The notes under the pieces are model-generated. The model did not search any database. It was given only the letters and a program-made list of their open reading frames with translations, and had not been told where the DNA came from. The position numbers and the translations under genes were made by a program. Source: Tethya wilhelma (lineage: Eukaryota; Porifera; Demospongiae; Tethyida; Tethyidae). Taken from it: a DNA stretch of 64,000 nucleotides. Below, piece after piece: positions 32,812-43,557 of this stretch; the first letter of the stretch is position 1, and each line of letters starts with the position of its first letter. The stretch lies in contig CAXIPT010000001.1 of the NCBI GenBank assembly GCA_964030475.1, positions 23,365,532-23,429,531 of the forward strand, written 5' to 3'.

Positions 32812-35783
32812 CTACAGTATACTACATACCTTCTTGGTATAGATCTCAACAGCTTTCTTCAGTTTATTGATCTCGTCAAAGCGCTGTCTCAATTGTCAGT
32901 TAGTGTTATAAATAACAATATTGTTATAGTGCACTGTCACACTCACGTGTAGTCCGACAGTACACAACGGAGAACTACAGAAGAACAAACAAGGCCAACA
33001 GACTACTAGCAGCAATTGAGTTATGGTTAGATATCATATAAGTTTATGTGAAACCAGCCAGCATGTATTACGTACCTTATTATCACTGTTTCTGAATCAG
33101 TTAATAATAATAATTACCGTATAGCGGGAAATTTTCGTGAGGGAAAAATTTCGTTCTTTTCGTTCCAGACAGCATGAAAACGAAAATTTTGCCCACGAAA
33201 ATCTGAAATTTTTAAAACGTGGCCGCGGGTAATATCAATCCACGTGGCTGTGCATAGTGCAGGATTTCGTGGGCGTGGTCACGTCATGGGTCCAGAACGA
33301 AAATAAGACCACGAAAACTTGTTTTCAAGGCCCGAAACGAAATTTTAACCGCACGAAAATTTCCCGCTATACGGTATTATTATTATTAGCACTGATTCAG
33401 AACTGAAATATTTTGGTCTAACAATCATTATGCAGGACAAATTTTAACTTTAACACCATATGAGAATGCAATGCCATGCATTGACAACAACAATACTGAT
33501 TTCAGTGCTTGTCAGTGATCCATACTACTAGTAGTAGTTTTCTGCTGTAAGTAATCACTCTTCAAGTGCATCAAATAAGACCTGAAGTAAATTGATATTC
33601 AGCAACTGCTTAACTAGCTGTCAAACAAATCAAATCTAAGAAAAATTTGTTACCTAAGTGATTCTTGATCTAGTAGAGAATTCCTTGCCACTTGAACAAG
33701 TCGATTGCCAAGAGTGTGGACCGCTTTTGACCTCTGAGATAACTCAGGATCTTGCTGACTAGAGGTGCTCACTTCTTTTAGTTTCGTTGCCACTTTCTTT
33801 GCCTCCTGCAACACTGACTGAGGAATGGAAGACACTTCAGCCAGACAGAGACCTGACAAAATAACATTCTGTTTACAGACATTTAGCTGCACGAGTACTA
33901 ATGCAAACACCAACGTTATTGCTATACGTAGAATTTTGATTATTTTTTTTTGCTGTTGGCACTGAATCATGGCATAGTGTCAAATGCTTATTAGATTCTA
34001 CAATGCAGATTATCACTGTGCAATTCTAATACCATAATGACGTTCTTCAGTCCTTCCCTTAGACAGTACATGTGTGTGCTTCACAGACTGATGCTCTCCC
34101 TCAGTACAGTACTGCAAAGACAATGATAATTATTGCTAAGAGTACAAATATTTGGCAAAAATAATACTTTTAATACAATCCAGTACCATGCATACGCTTA
34201 CTTTGATTTGAAAGTGATAGCTGTAGGTTGACAATAATTACGATGTGATATTGTGTATGTGTGTGCATGTGTGGCAGTATTAGTGTGCATTCATTCTATT
34301 GCACGTGGATGAGTTAACTAAAGTTACCGGGATACAAAATAGAGATAATTAGTGCTATCAATACTCATGACGCCATGGCTAGCTCTAAACTACAACAAGC
34401 ACTACAGTAGAACTTCAGTTATCCAAATACCAGTCCGGAAAATTGAAGAAATTAATACTTGTTCTTGCATCACTAGTAGTACCTAGCAATGATCATTTTT
34501 CTGACAATTTAGCATGTCATAACCTAGCCTCGACCCCAGGCTCCCCTTTGACCTTTCACTTGTGGAAACTCCCACTTTCACTCCCCTTCTCCTTTCTGTG
34601 AGTGAAAGGTCAAAGGGGAGCTTGGGGACGAGGCTAGTTATACAACCCTGGTATTATTGTTTTTTAATCACTCTGATTTGGGCAAACATTCAGAAACATC
34701 AAGCTTGAAATGAGCGTGGAGTCTGTACAGATTTGTTCTAAACTAAAAGCTCAGTTCAGATAATATCCAACCACCACATTACATAATATAGTTACATAAT
34801 AGTTTAACTATTATCAAAAAGCACTCACTTTTCCACATTATGGTAGAGAGTCTCCATGTTGATTAGCTCCAGGAAATGAGTGGCAAAGAAGGTGAAGGCT
34901 TGTGTAGCAATGAGGTGCTCACAAATGGCATAGCACAGTCCCACTCCTTCCTCACAGCTTGTCCCTCTCCCAAGCTCATCAATGATGATCAGAGAGGTTG
35001 GGTCACAGTTCTGAAGGATGTAGTGGATCTCCCTCATCTGTCACAGTGTGTGTGTGTGTGTGTGTGTGTGTGTTGGTGCTTAACTCATAGTATAGAACTG
35101 CGAAATTTTCACCAAACTGGTTTTATCCAGAGGAAAGGATACACAGAATGTAAAATAACCTATGGTGGGTTTAGCCTATACCTTACCTCAATCATGAATG
35201 TGGAAGCATTAGTCTCAATGTCATCATCCGAGCCTATCCTTGAGAAAACCTGATTGGCCACTCTAAAGCAGGCATAGTCAGCAGGGACACTGCAGCCCAT
35301 CTGAGCCATGATCTGGAGGAGGGCTACCTGACGAAGGTGGGTGGATTTACCACTCTAGGGGAAATTAATAAAATAATTATTAGTATTATTGCATGTGCCA
35401 ATATACATTGAATCGATGGAAAAAATTAGCAATCATTTTATTTAAAACTTTATAAAAGAATATAGAACATAGTAGTATCGTCCATAATACAATCAATGGG
35501 CTTACCATGTTTGGTCCAGTTATAACGATGAAGTTGCTCCCAGCAGAAGCATACTAGAAATTACAGGACATTGCTTGATAGTTAAAAAAACATATTGCAT
35601 TGTTGGTTTTGCTTACAGTGTTATTGGGAACAGGAGGGTCATATGACATCTTGTCGAGAATGGGGTGTCTGCCTTGTTTAATAGCCAGGGTGTCGGTCAA
35701 CTCAGGACGGACTAGAGGAGGAATAAAGTAGAGATAATGACTACATTACATGGAGACTGTCAGTTAGGATGAACTACATTGAC

Positions 35784-35829
<46 letters not shown>

Positions 35830-37626
35830 CCAACAGAAATCATTATACCATGCTCAACCTCACCATAGTTGGAGACAGTACAGGTGTGAGCAAATGAGTG
35901 GAGCATATCCAACATGGCCACACACTCAGTCAGACGATACAAGCAGCCTATGTGCTGTCTAATATCAGTGAGTAGCTCCTTCAATACACTGCAATGATAT
36001 ATCATCATAAAATTATAATATTCTTAATCAATTGCGTCTGTATACGATACAGCTAACTTACGTGTGTGTCATTCTGTATATTTCACTCAGTGAATCATTA
36101 GCACGACCTATATAGTACGTCAGTGTGACAGTAACTAAGTGTGTCATAATTTTTTCCACAAAAATATATGACTACTCACTGTTGAGTCTTATGAGGTCGG
36201 CAGTGGTGAAGTTGATGTAGTTCCTCTGTTTGCTGACCTTGACGAACTCTCTTGGCAGCTGCTCCACACTGATCTCCTCACCTCCATCCACACCAGAGGA
36301 GGAGGAGGTCTTCTTAGAGCCACTTCCGCCAATGTACAGCTGGAGGTAGAACCCTCTCGTTGTGTTGTAGATGCTACGCACTTGGAGGTTGTATTTGGTG
36401 CAGATTTGCTCAGTGAGGGCTGGGGAATGTAAGTTATGAATGCATCAATGTGAATCCCAGAGAGGGAGTTGATCACACACCTGATATGTCATCTATCACT
36501 TCAGTGTAGAGTCTCCTAGTAACATCAAGCATACCTACATGACGAAAAATAACTTTTAAAAAAATATGATTCAAAACTATTAACTCTTCTGATCAAACAA
36601 AAGCATACCAAGGATAGAAAAGTGTACATCAGTATTGGTGATGTTAACAGTCATGTTCTAACCACTTAGTCCTGATTTGATACAAAAGCACTTCTGTGTT
36701 CTCATGTTAAGAGCTCCCTTCTGGTAGTGAGTGTCATCGTGGACACAGGAGGAAATCTTGGACATGATGATATCAAACCGAGGGTCATCCAACACCTACA
36801 GTCAAGCTACCAACAATCAAGCTCAATTCAATCTTATAGCGGTTGCAAGGTGTACACCATCAAAACTAGAACCAGCTTTTTGGAACTGATACTATAAAAT
36901 CATTATTTTCCTACATGCAGCTTATAGGAAGTCACCCCCTATTTCCCTCTATTGCTTGCACACAATGTACTGTATGAGTATACAACCACTCTGCATGTGT
37001 ATATGAAACTCAGACCTGGTGAAAAGCCTTCAGCAGAGTGCACTGGGCCCCCTCCAAAGCCTGTCTCAGTGGTACCACCAACTCCAATGTGTGCTTTAGG
37101 TAGATGACCTAACAAGAGAAGAAACATGTCCAACACATGTTGAATAACAATAGGAGAATTACATGCCAGTGAGTTCTAGTAGTTAATGGTAAGAGCTTCA
37201 ACTAAAATTCAAAAGACCTGGGTTCGAACACAGGACTTTTTTCAATAAACTTTTATGTGTTGAAACACACCCCATGCAAGAACCCACAATAGCATTCAGT
37301 GATACTTACATAGGTAATGGTGCTTTCTGCTGTCTTTTGTGTGTCCCTCTTGGGGATCTGAACACAGAGAGAAATGAGATGGTCCACATCCAAGAACCTC
37401 TTCAAGACTGGGAGGATCATAACATCAATCATAGTGAGACCATGGATCCACATACTTAATGTGAACTTTCAAATAGCACAATTACAGTGAGACAGCTAAC
37501 CTGATTCCACACTGAAGAACATTTCCTGCATTTAAAGAGTGCACACAACCATCGCAGGATGAAAGATAATGCGTGTAGTAGTATGATGAAATCGAAACAT
37601 ACCTCATGATCAGTTAGTTCTTTGAG

Positions 37627-37677
<51 letters not shown>

Positions 37678-39969
37678 CATATAAGAGAGCGCATATGAGA
37701 GAGAGAAAGAGAGAGAGAGAGCATATGAGAGGGTGTGTAGGGTTACAATCACAAATTTTATTATTACCTTGCACACAGTCCTGCCTCAAACGAATTGTTT
37801 CCACACCTACACACCAATACAACAAATTGCAAAACATCACAGCAACACTTGTCAACACAGTGACAACACATTCACTTACTTGTTGGTGGCTCCAAAATGT
37901 TAGATCTTAGAAGGCGTGCTAAAATTAATACAAAAGTTTCAACACCAACTACTATCTCTAGTACCAGTGTACCCTCACCTCCACATGGAGTCTTGGTGTA
38001 GTTGAGCAGTCCAAAGAGGGAGTGGTCGGAAGAGGGGTCTCTGGCGTTGGACAACAGCTCAAGGTTTTTCACTGTTATCACATCTAAGGAAAGGAAACAT
38101 GTGACAATAAACAGTACTATTATTGTTAGTATTTTGTGGCTTATGAACATGTAGATCTCTTTCAAAATTTTATTTCACATATATACTCCTACACTGTGGT
38201 ACATTGTAGAGTAAGTCATCGTAATTGCTAACCATATGAATTTTACAAGTACACCCACTATAATAAAATGGTAATATAATTATGTCCAAGATTTAGTAGG
38301 GTTTTTGAAACTGACCAATCATTGCTGTCTGTTCAGATCCCTTGAAGATGATGCGTAGTGAATTTGGAGCATAAACAATATTCTGAATGAACTCCACATA
38401 CTTTAGCAGAGCTGAGGTAGCAGCCAGAGCATAGTACCTAAGGCGAAGAGATACAAGTGAGGGAGCAGGTAGTACAGTTTTATAATTCATAACTATGGCT
38501 TACTTTGCTGCTACATCCAACTCTACACTATTGAACTCAGCAGCACAGAGTTGCTTGATGTACTCAAGACCTACAATGAGATATATTGAGTTACTAAAAT
38601 CTATTCATTTTTACCTGAGTACAGAAGTATACTTGCTTTTTGGGGGTTCAAAATACTTAAGGTATGGGATAAGTAAAGGTAAGGGATGGCCTACAACTAT
38701 CCAAACGAAATTTGTAAATGGTGTTGAAGTAAACTTGAATACATACAAAGGCTCAAGTGAATGGGAATAGGCTACCCACACAGTTGAGCATAGACATACA
38801 TAAAACAAGAAAAGTTTGGAGTAATACTAGGTTTCATTCCATACAATTCAAAAGGCAAGGCAGAGGGGATGGTTAATGAAAATACTACTAGTAGTGTACC
38901 TTTTGTTTCATTGAAGTATTTCCTTTGCACTGTAGTGAGTGTGGTCTCTGAGAATTGGTCATGGATCAACTGATAGAGCTTTGTCTTTGTCCCACTGTCA
39001 CACACAGTGTTGGGCATCAGGATCTGCAGTAGAAGAGGAGAGTCAATGAAATAGATGCAGAATTGTGAAATAACGGTGTATGTACCTCAACCGGTCTCAC
39101 TATCATGAGCTTGGTCATGACCTTCACATAACTCTGGCTGTCTGGAAACTGAATGACCATATCAGCATACATGCCAACGTTATAACAGCAACACATTCTA
39201 AACTGTGACGGATTCTTACTTGAGACAACATGAGTACAGGTTGTTTTAGGTTAATGCTTGCCATCCCTATTTCACCTTTAGCTAGTCCACGGCCCTCAAC
39301 AATAGCTGTAGAGACATGATGCATATTAGATTATAGCGTGAAGAAAGTTAGAGGAAACATTTCAAAATATAGACATCTCTCCATAGTTGTGACTTACAGA
39401 TGATGACTGAGGAGGAGTGGTCTAGTCTGTTTGATCTCAGCTCAGAGCCAGGGGTGGTGCAATGGGAGCCAGCTGAACGAGGTCCAGAGAAGGAGACACT
39501 GGAGTGAGTCCCACATGACGATGACCGGGCTAGAGAACCTGACGATAGTACAAACAACAATACTGACAATCAAAGGGTATACCATGCAAGGTAGCTATTC
39601 ATTGAGTACTGACCAACTCATGACATCTGCTAATATATACATTGTTAGTAGGACAGAAATACTGCCGATTAAATAGCTAACTAGTCAGTGGTATTTTAAT
39701 AAATAATAGCTAATTATAACAAAACAGCTCAGGTGCATGCAGTTCCCACCCAACCTGACAGTTTCACTTAAATACCAAGTCTCTCTCTTGGTATAAGGCT
39801 ACTTTCTCACCTGGAGTGATGAAGGAGCTGCCATTGAGAGAGGCAGTGCCAGGAGTGAAGAGGCTGTCACCAGTGGGGCCACTCTTGGTGCCAGCTGCTG
39901 GGAGTGGTGTCGTGGCACTGCTGTCACTGGGTGCGGAGGTGGAGGAGGATGAAGGGAGCAGAGGAAAGT
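32812..39969 (-). CDS. MSH4: MutS homologue 4 (MSH4), first exon not found
   Basis: Meiotic MutS protein that, with MSH5, clamps Holliday-type intermediates to promote crossovers. Exons on the minus strand in transcript order: 39969-39811, 39538-39398, 39305-39220, 39148-39086, 39023-38900, 38570-38504, 38437-38316, 38083-37979, 37918-37880, 37806-37768, 37619-37603, 37525-37501, 37407-37310, 37108-37016, 36795-36663, 36534-36481, 36419-36180, 36107-36062, 35988-35864, 35711-35617, 35553-35506, 35354-35187, 35037-34829, 34220-34202, 34111-34033, 33852-33654, 32887-32812. They keep phase and encode about 889 residues; human MSH4 has 936. Diagnostic pieces: [46 protein letters not shown], Walker A GPNM/SGKST (split by an intron), Walker [20 protein letters not shown] short upstream exon supplying the ATG must exist. 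The C-terminal end (KKVCSIL) is provisional; a further exon is possible. Confidence 0.93.
33115..33376. mobile_element. 262-bp MITE with perfect 25-bp terminal inverted repeats
   Basis: The left end starts TACCGTATAGCGGGAAATTT and continues TCGTG; the right end is its exact reverse complement over 25 bp. The outermost TA on each side fits a TA target-site duplication, as in Tc1/mariner-type non-autonomous elements. The interior is rich in CGAAAAT-type motifs and has no coding frame. It sits in the penultimate MSH4 intron on the plus strand. Confidence 0.85.
34524..34637. mobile_element. Palindromic MITE-like element (CTAGCCTCG ends)
   Basis: The 114-bp element starts CTAGCCTCGACCCCAGGCTC and ends with the inverse, CGAGGCTAG. 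The arms match over about 36 bp with two or three differences and include CCCCTTTGACCTTTCAC. Best-preserved member of the family also seen at 10110, 11607 and 12511. Lies in an MSH4 intron. Confidence 0.75.
35048..35073. repeat. (GT)n microsatellite beside the MSH4 Walker-B exon acceptor
   Basis: On the minus strand this is a CA run ending about 10 bases before the acceptor of exon 35037-34829. Confidence 0.9.
35789..35825. repeat. (CA)n microsatellite in an MSH4 intron
   Basis: About 18 CA units between MSH4 exons 35988-35864 and 35711-35617. Confidence 0.9.
37174..37239 (+). other. tRNA-like sequence, probable SINE fragment
   Basis: An A-box-like stretch (TAGTTAATGGTAAGAGC) and a B-box-like stretch (GGGTTCGAACAC) are spaced as in a tRNA, and AGTTCT/AGGACT could pair as an acceptor stem. 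The T-arm and anticodon arm are poor, so this is not a functional tRNA. It lies in the MSH4 intron between exons 37310-37407 and 37016-37108. Confidence 0.4.
37631..37672. repeat. (GA)n microsatellite upstream of the 17-nt MSH4 micro-exon
   Basis: On the minus strand it is a CT run leading into the acceptor of the exon at 37619-37603; it is the mirror of the run that ends at the N at 31301. Confidence 0.9.
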
Positions 39970-40362
39970 CTGCGAGAAAGATACAGAACAAACTTTGGCA
40001 CAGAACCAAACCAGGAATAGGCCGTAGAACATTTATATGAAGCTCACAGCTGCTGCAATTATACATGTATGTCCAACTAACTATATTTTGCTTGCTTGAG
40101 ATTGTTCATCATGAACCTATGTGTGAGATACACTAACAGAGACCTCCCCTGGGACCGGACAGCTGCACCAAGAACGTATTAACTTTGGCAAAGGTCGTCA
40201 CTACTAGATAGCTAGCGCGCGCCTACGTACGTACGAACGACTGCGCGTGCGCATATCAGGACTCAAAGATCATAGAGAGTTCCGCAGTGATGCTGTTGCA
40301 ATGAACAATGATATATGAACAGATTAAAACAAAAATGGACATTTAATAAATAATTATTATTG

Positions 40363-40363
40363 N
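40363..40363. other. Assembly junction (single N)
   Basis: Ends the contig carrying the intact MSH4 gene. Its last bases, reverse-complemented, match 28576 onward exactly. Confidence 0.9.
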
Positions 40364-41234
40364 CATATGAGAGGGTGTGTGTAGGGTTACAATCACAAAC
40401 TACCTTGCACACAGTCCTGCCTCAAACGAATTGTTTCCACACCTACACACCAATATAACAAATTGCAAAACATCACAGCAACACTCGTCAACACTGTGAC
40501 AACACATTCACTTACTTGTTGGTGGCTCCAAAATGTTAGATCTTAGAAGGCGTGCTGAAATTAATACAAAAGTTTCAACACCAACTACTATCTCTAGTAC
40601 CAGTGTACCCTCACCTCCACATGGAGTCTTGGTGTAGTTGAGCAGTCCAAAGAGGGAGTGGTCGGAAGAGGGGTCTCTGGCGTTGGACAACAGCTCAAGG
40701 TTTTTCACTGTTGTCACATCTAAGGAAAGGAAACATGTGACAATGAATAGTACTATTATTGTTAGTATTTTGTGGCTTATAAACATGTAGATCTCGTTCA
40801 AAATTTTATTTCACATATATATATTCCTACACTGTGGTACATTGTTGAGTAAGTCATCGTAATTGCTAACCATATGAATTTTACAAGTACACCCACTATA
40901 ATAAAATGGTACTATAATTATGTCCAAGATTTAGTACTGTTTTTGAAACTGACCAATCATTGCCGTCTGTTCAGATCCTTTGAAAATGACGCGCAGTGAA
41001 TTTGGAGCATAAACAATATTCTGAATGAACTCCACGTACTTTAGCAGAGCTGAGGTAGCAGCCAGAGCATAGTACCTAGGGTTAAGAAATATACAAGTGA
41101 GAGAGCAGGTAGTACAGTTTCATAATTCAACTGTGGCTTACTTTGCTGCTACATCCAACTCTACACTATTGAACTCGGCAGCACAGAGTTGCTTGATGTA
41201 CTCAAGACCTACAATAAGATACATTGAGTTACTA

Positions 41235-43557
41235 TTTTTTTTTATTTTTTTTTTTTATATGTAAACTCTTTAATGCACAATAGAGTGAGCATTAGGACAT
41301 TTGGCAAGTAGCAACTAAATGCTAATATAAAGCCAGTCCGGCAAAAGGAAAATAGACAAAAGAGAAAGCAACTACAGCAACTATACATAGAGACAGAAAT
41401 AAAAACAAGCAACTGCCAGAAACAAGGCTTAAATGGTAAACAATGTTAAAGATTTCAGTCTAGATTTAAAAGATAACCCAGATGGAGCTGAGACAACATG
41501 ACAAGGTAGACTGTTCCAGATACAGGTGCTGCTGACGAAAAAGGAAGATTGATGTGCAGAAGTCTTGGCAAAGGGAGTGGCCAATGAAAAGGAGTGATTG
41601 AGTCTAGTGCTTGTGTTGGGATTGAGTGAATAGACAGTTGGTGGGATGATTGAACAGCCCTTGAGAATTCTGGCACATACTAATGCTTTCTGCTTCCACC
41701 TCCTCTCACGAAGAGAGTTTAACATTAAGGGGTGGGAGACATTGGAGTGAGGTAGGAAGTGAAAGCACCTAGAGCTCGACCACTGCTTGAGGATCACTTT
41801 GGTGGCAAACTTCTGCACTGCCTCCAGCTTGTCAATCAGGAACCTCGGGCTCGGATCCCAGACACAGCTACAGTAGTCAAGGGTAGGTAGGACAAGGCAG
41901 CGGTAGAGATGTGCAAGAGTCCTAGAGTTAGCTTCATGAAAGGTGTGATGGATAATACCAAGTTGTTGCCTGGCTTTAGAACAGGTGTTGGAAACATGAG
42001 CAGACCACTTGAGGTCACTAGTGATAGTGACACCAAGGTAGCAGACAGAGTCAACAATAGGCAGGACAACATTGTCCACACTTACAACAACGGCAGGGCG
42101 AGAACGCTTGCGGGAGAGGAGGAGGAGCTTGGATTTGCTTGCATTCAGAGACAGACCAGAACCAGAAATCCAGTCAGCAATTGAGTTAACGTCACTTTGA
42201 AGAGCATCAATGTCAGATGGAGAGGAGATGGGCCTGTAGAGGACAATGTCATCTGCATACAAGATCAACGAGGTACCCTGTGACAATGGCACCATAGTAA
42301 GTGGGTTGAGGTAGATGGAGAACAATAAGGGTCCCAAGATAGATCCCTGTGGCACACCAGAGGTAGCAGCCTGAGTCACAGAGGAGTGACCATCAATAAC
42401 AACCCTCAGGGACCTATTCGAGAGATAGTTATGGAACCATTTTAAGAGTTGGCCAGAGACACCAATTCTATTGAGGGAAGACAGTAGCTGACAATGTGGT
42501 ACCCTGTCAAAGGCCTTTGATAAATCAAAGAAAACTGCAGCCACTGAAGAACCTCTGTCTAGACAGGTGGACCAGTCATGAGTAGCAGTGAGCAGAGCCT
42601 CTTGAGTAGAGCTGCCAGGGCGGAAACCAAATTGGCGGAATGAGAGCAGGCAATTGGATAGTAGATAGTTGAGAAGGCGGTTGTGAACAACCCGTTCCAG
42701 GATCTTTGATGGTATAGATAGCAGGGAGATAGGCCTGTAATTGCCCACACATCGAGGATCACCCTTACCCTTAAACACAGGTGTGATGTTGGCCAGCTTC
42801 CAGTCACTTGGGACCACACCTGCAGACAGTGATAGGTTGAAGATGTTAGTCAGTGATGAAGTGATGACATGAGCCGTGTTTCTAAGCATATGACTAGATA
42901 GGCCATCAGGATCAGATGCGGTCTTGATCTTCAGAGAGCCAAGAAGCCTAGAGACTTCATCAGTGGAGCAAGTGACTGATGACAAACCATCCTCACAATC
43001 ATCAGAGTGATGAGGGCAATCATTGCAACAGGTGGATGGAGAGAAAGTGTCAGCAAACTGGGTGGCAAGGAGATTAGCCTTGCTGGTGGCCGACGCAGCT
43101 GTGACACTGCCATTATTGAGGGTAGCAGGAATTCTTTGCCTGTTGGGGGATAGAGAGTGGTAAAGAGCCCAAAATTGCTTGGGAGAGCGAATCATCGAAG
43201 ATAGTTTGGAGAGGAACACATACTTGGCTCTTCTAACAGCTCCCACACACCTGTTGCGCAGGGACTTAAAATTGAGTGAATTGGCAACAGACTTGTTAGC
43301 TTTATACTTAGTGAAGGCAATGTCACGTTTACGGAATAGTCTAAAAATGTCAGAGGATAACCAGGGAAGAGACTTTTTCACTCTACAAAGTCTTGTCGGG
43401 ATATGGCGAGAGAGAGTGTCAAGGAAGTGAGTCTTCCAACCAGTCCATAATGAGTCGACATCATCAATAGCATTGGGAAAATTGTCCAGATCACTACAGA
43501 TAGCGTCCCAGTCAGTGCGATTGTAGTTCCAGATCCTACGAGAAACCGGCTTCCTTG
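41235..43557 (-). mobile_element. 5'-truncated LINE (CR1/L2/Jockey-like) inserted in MSH4 intron
   Basis: An A-rich tail (a T-rich run at 41235-41257 on the plus strand) marks the 3' end and the coding frame reads on the minus strand. The uninterrupted allele at about 38585-38600 reads TTACTAAAATCTATTC. Here TTACTA is followed by the element and then AAATCTAT, which fixes both boundaries. There is no endonuclease region, so the element is 5'-truncated as usual for LINEs. An intact RT frame and absence from the sister copies point to a recent, polymorphic insertion. Confidence 0.9.
41429..43555 (-). CDS. LINE ORF2 reverse transcriptase (5'-truncated)
   Basis: Open for about 709 codons from the element boundary (no true start codon; the first GTG/ATG-like position is internal) to a stop at 41429. 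RT motifs in order: GNYRPISLLSIPSKILERVV, AVFFDLSKAFDRVPH, TSGVPQGSILGPLLFSIYLN, LILYADDIVLY (catalytic DD), then YLGVTITSDLKW and LPTLDYCSCVWDP, typical of CR1/L2/Rex-type elements. The apurinic endonuclease that normally precedes RT is missing. The frame is undamaged, suggesting youth, but this copy could not retrotranspose by itself. Confidence 0.9.
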   Translation of the reverse strand, partial: RKPVSRRIWNYNRTDWDAICSDLDNFPNAIDDVDSLWTGWKTHFLDTLSRHIPTRLCRVKKSLPWLSSDIFRLFRKRDIAFTKYKANKSVANSLNFKSLRNRCVGAVRRAKYVFLSKLSSMIRSPKQFWALYHSLSPNRQRIPATLNNGSVTAASATSKANLLATQFADTFSPSTCCNDCPHHSDDCEDGLSSVTCSTDEVSRLLGSLKIKTASDPDGLSSHMLRNTAHVITSSLTNIFNLSLSAGVVPSDWKLANITPVFKGKGDPRCVGNYRPISLLSIPSKILERVVHNRLLNYLLSNCLLSFRQFGFRPGSSTQEALLTATHDWSTCLDRGSSVAAVFFDLSKAFDRVPHCQLLSSLNRIGVSGQLLKWFHNYLSNRSLRVVIDGHSSVTQAATSGVPQGSILGPLLFSIYLNPLTMVPLSQGTSLILYADDIVLYRPISSPSDIDALQSDVNSIADWISGSGLSLNASKSKLLLLSRKRSRPAVVVSVDNVVLPIVDSVCYLGVTITSDLKWSAHVSNTCSKARQQLGIIHHTFHEANSRTLAHLYRCLVLPTLDYCSCVWDPSPRFLIDKLEAVQKFATKVILKQWSSSRCFHFLPHSNVSHPLMLNSLRERRWKQKALVCARILKGCSIIPPTVYSLNPNTSTRLNHSFSLATPFAKTSAHQSSFFVSSTCIWNSLPCHVVSAPSGLSFKSRLKSLTLFTI

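Noticed and set aside
37174..37239. Functional tRNA gene
   Set aside because: T-arm and anticodon arm do not fold properly; only promoter-box resemblance remains.
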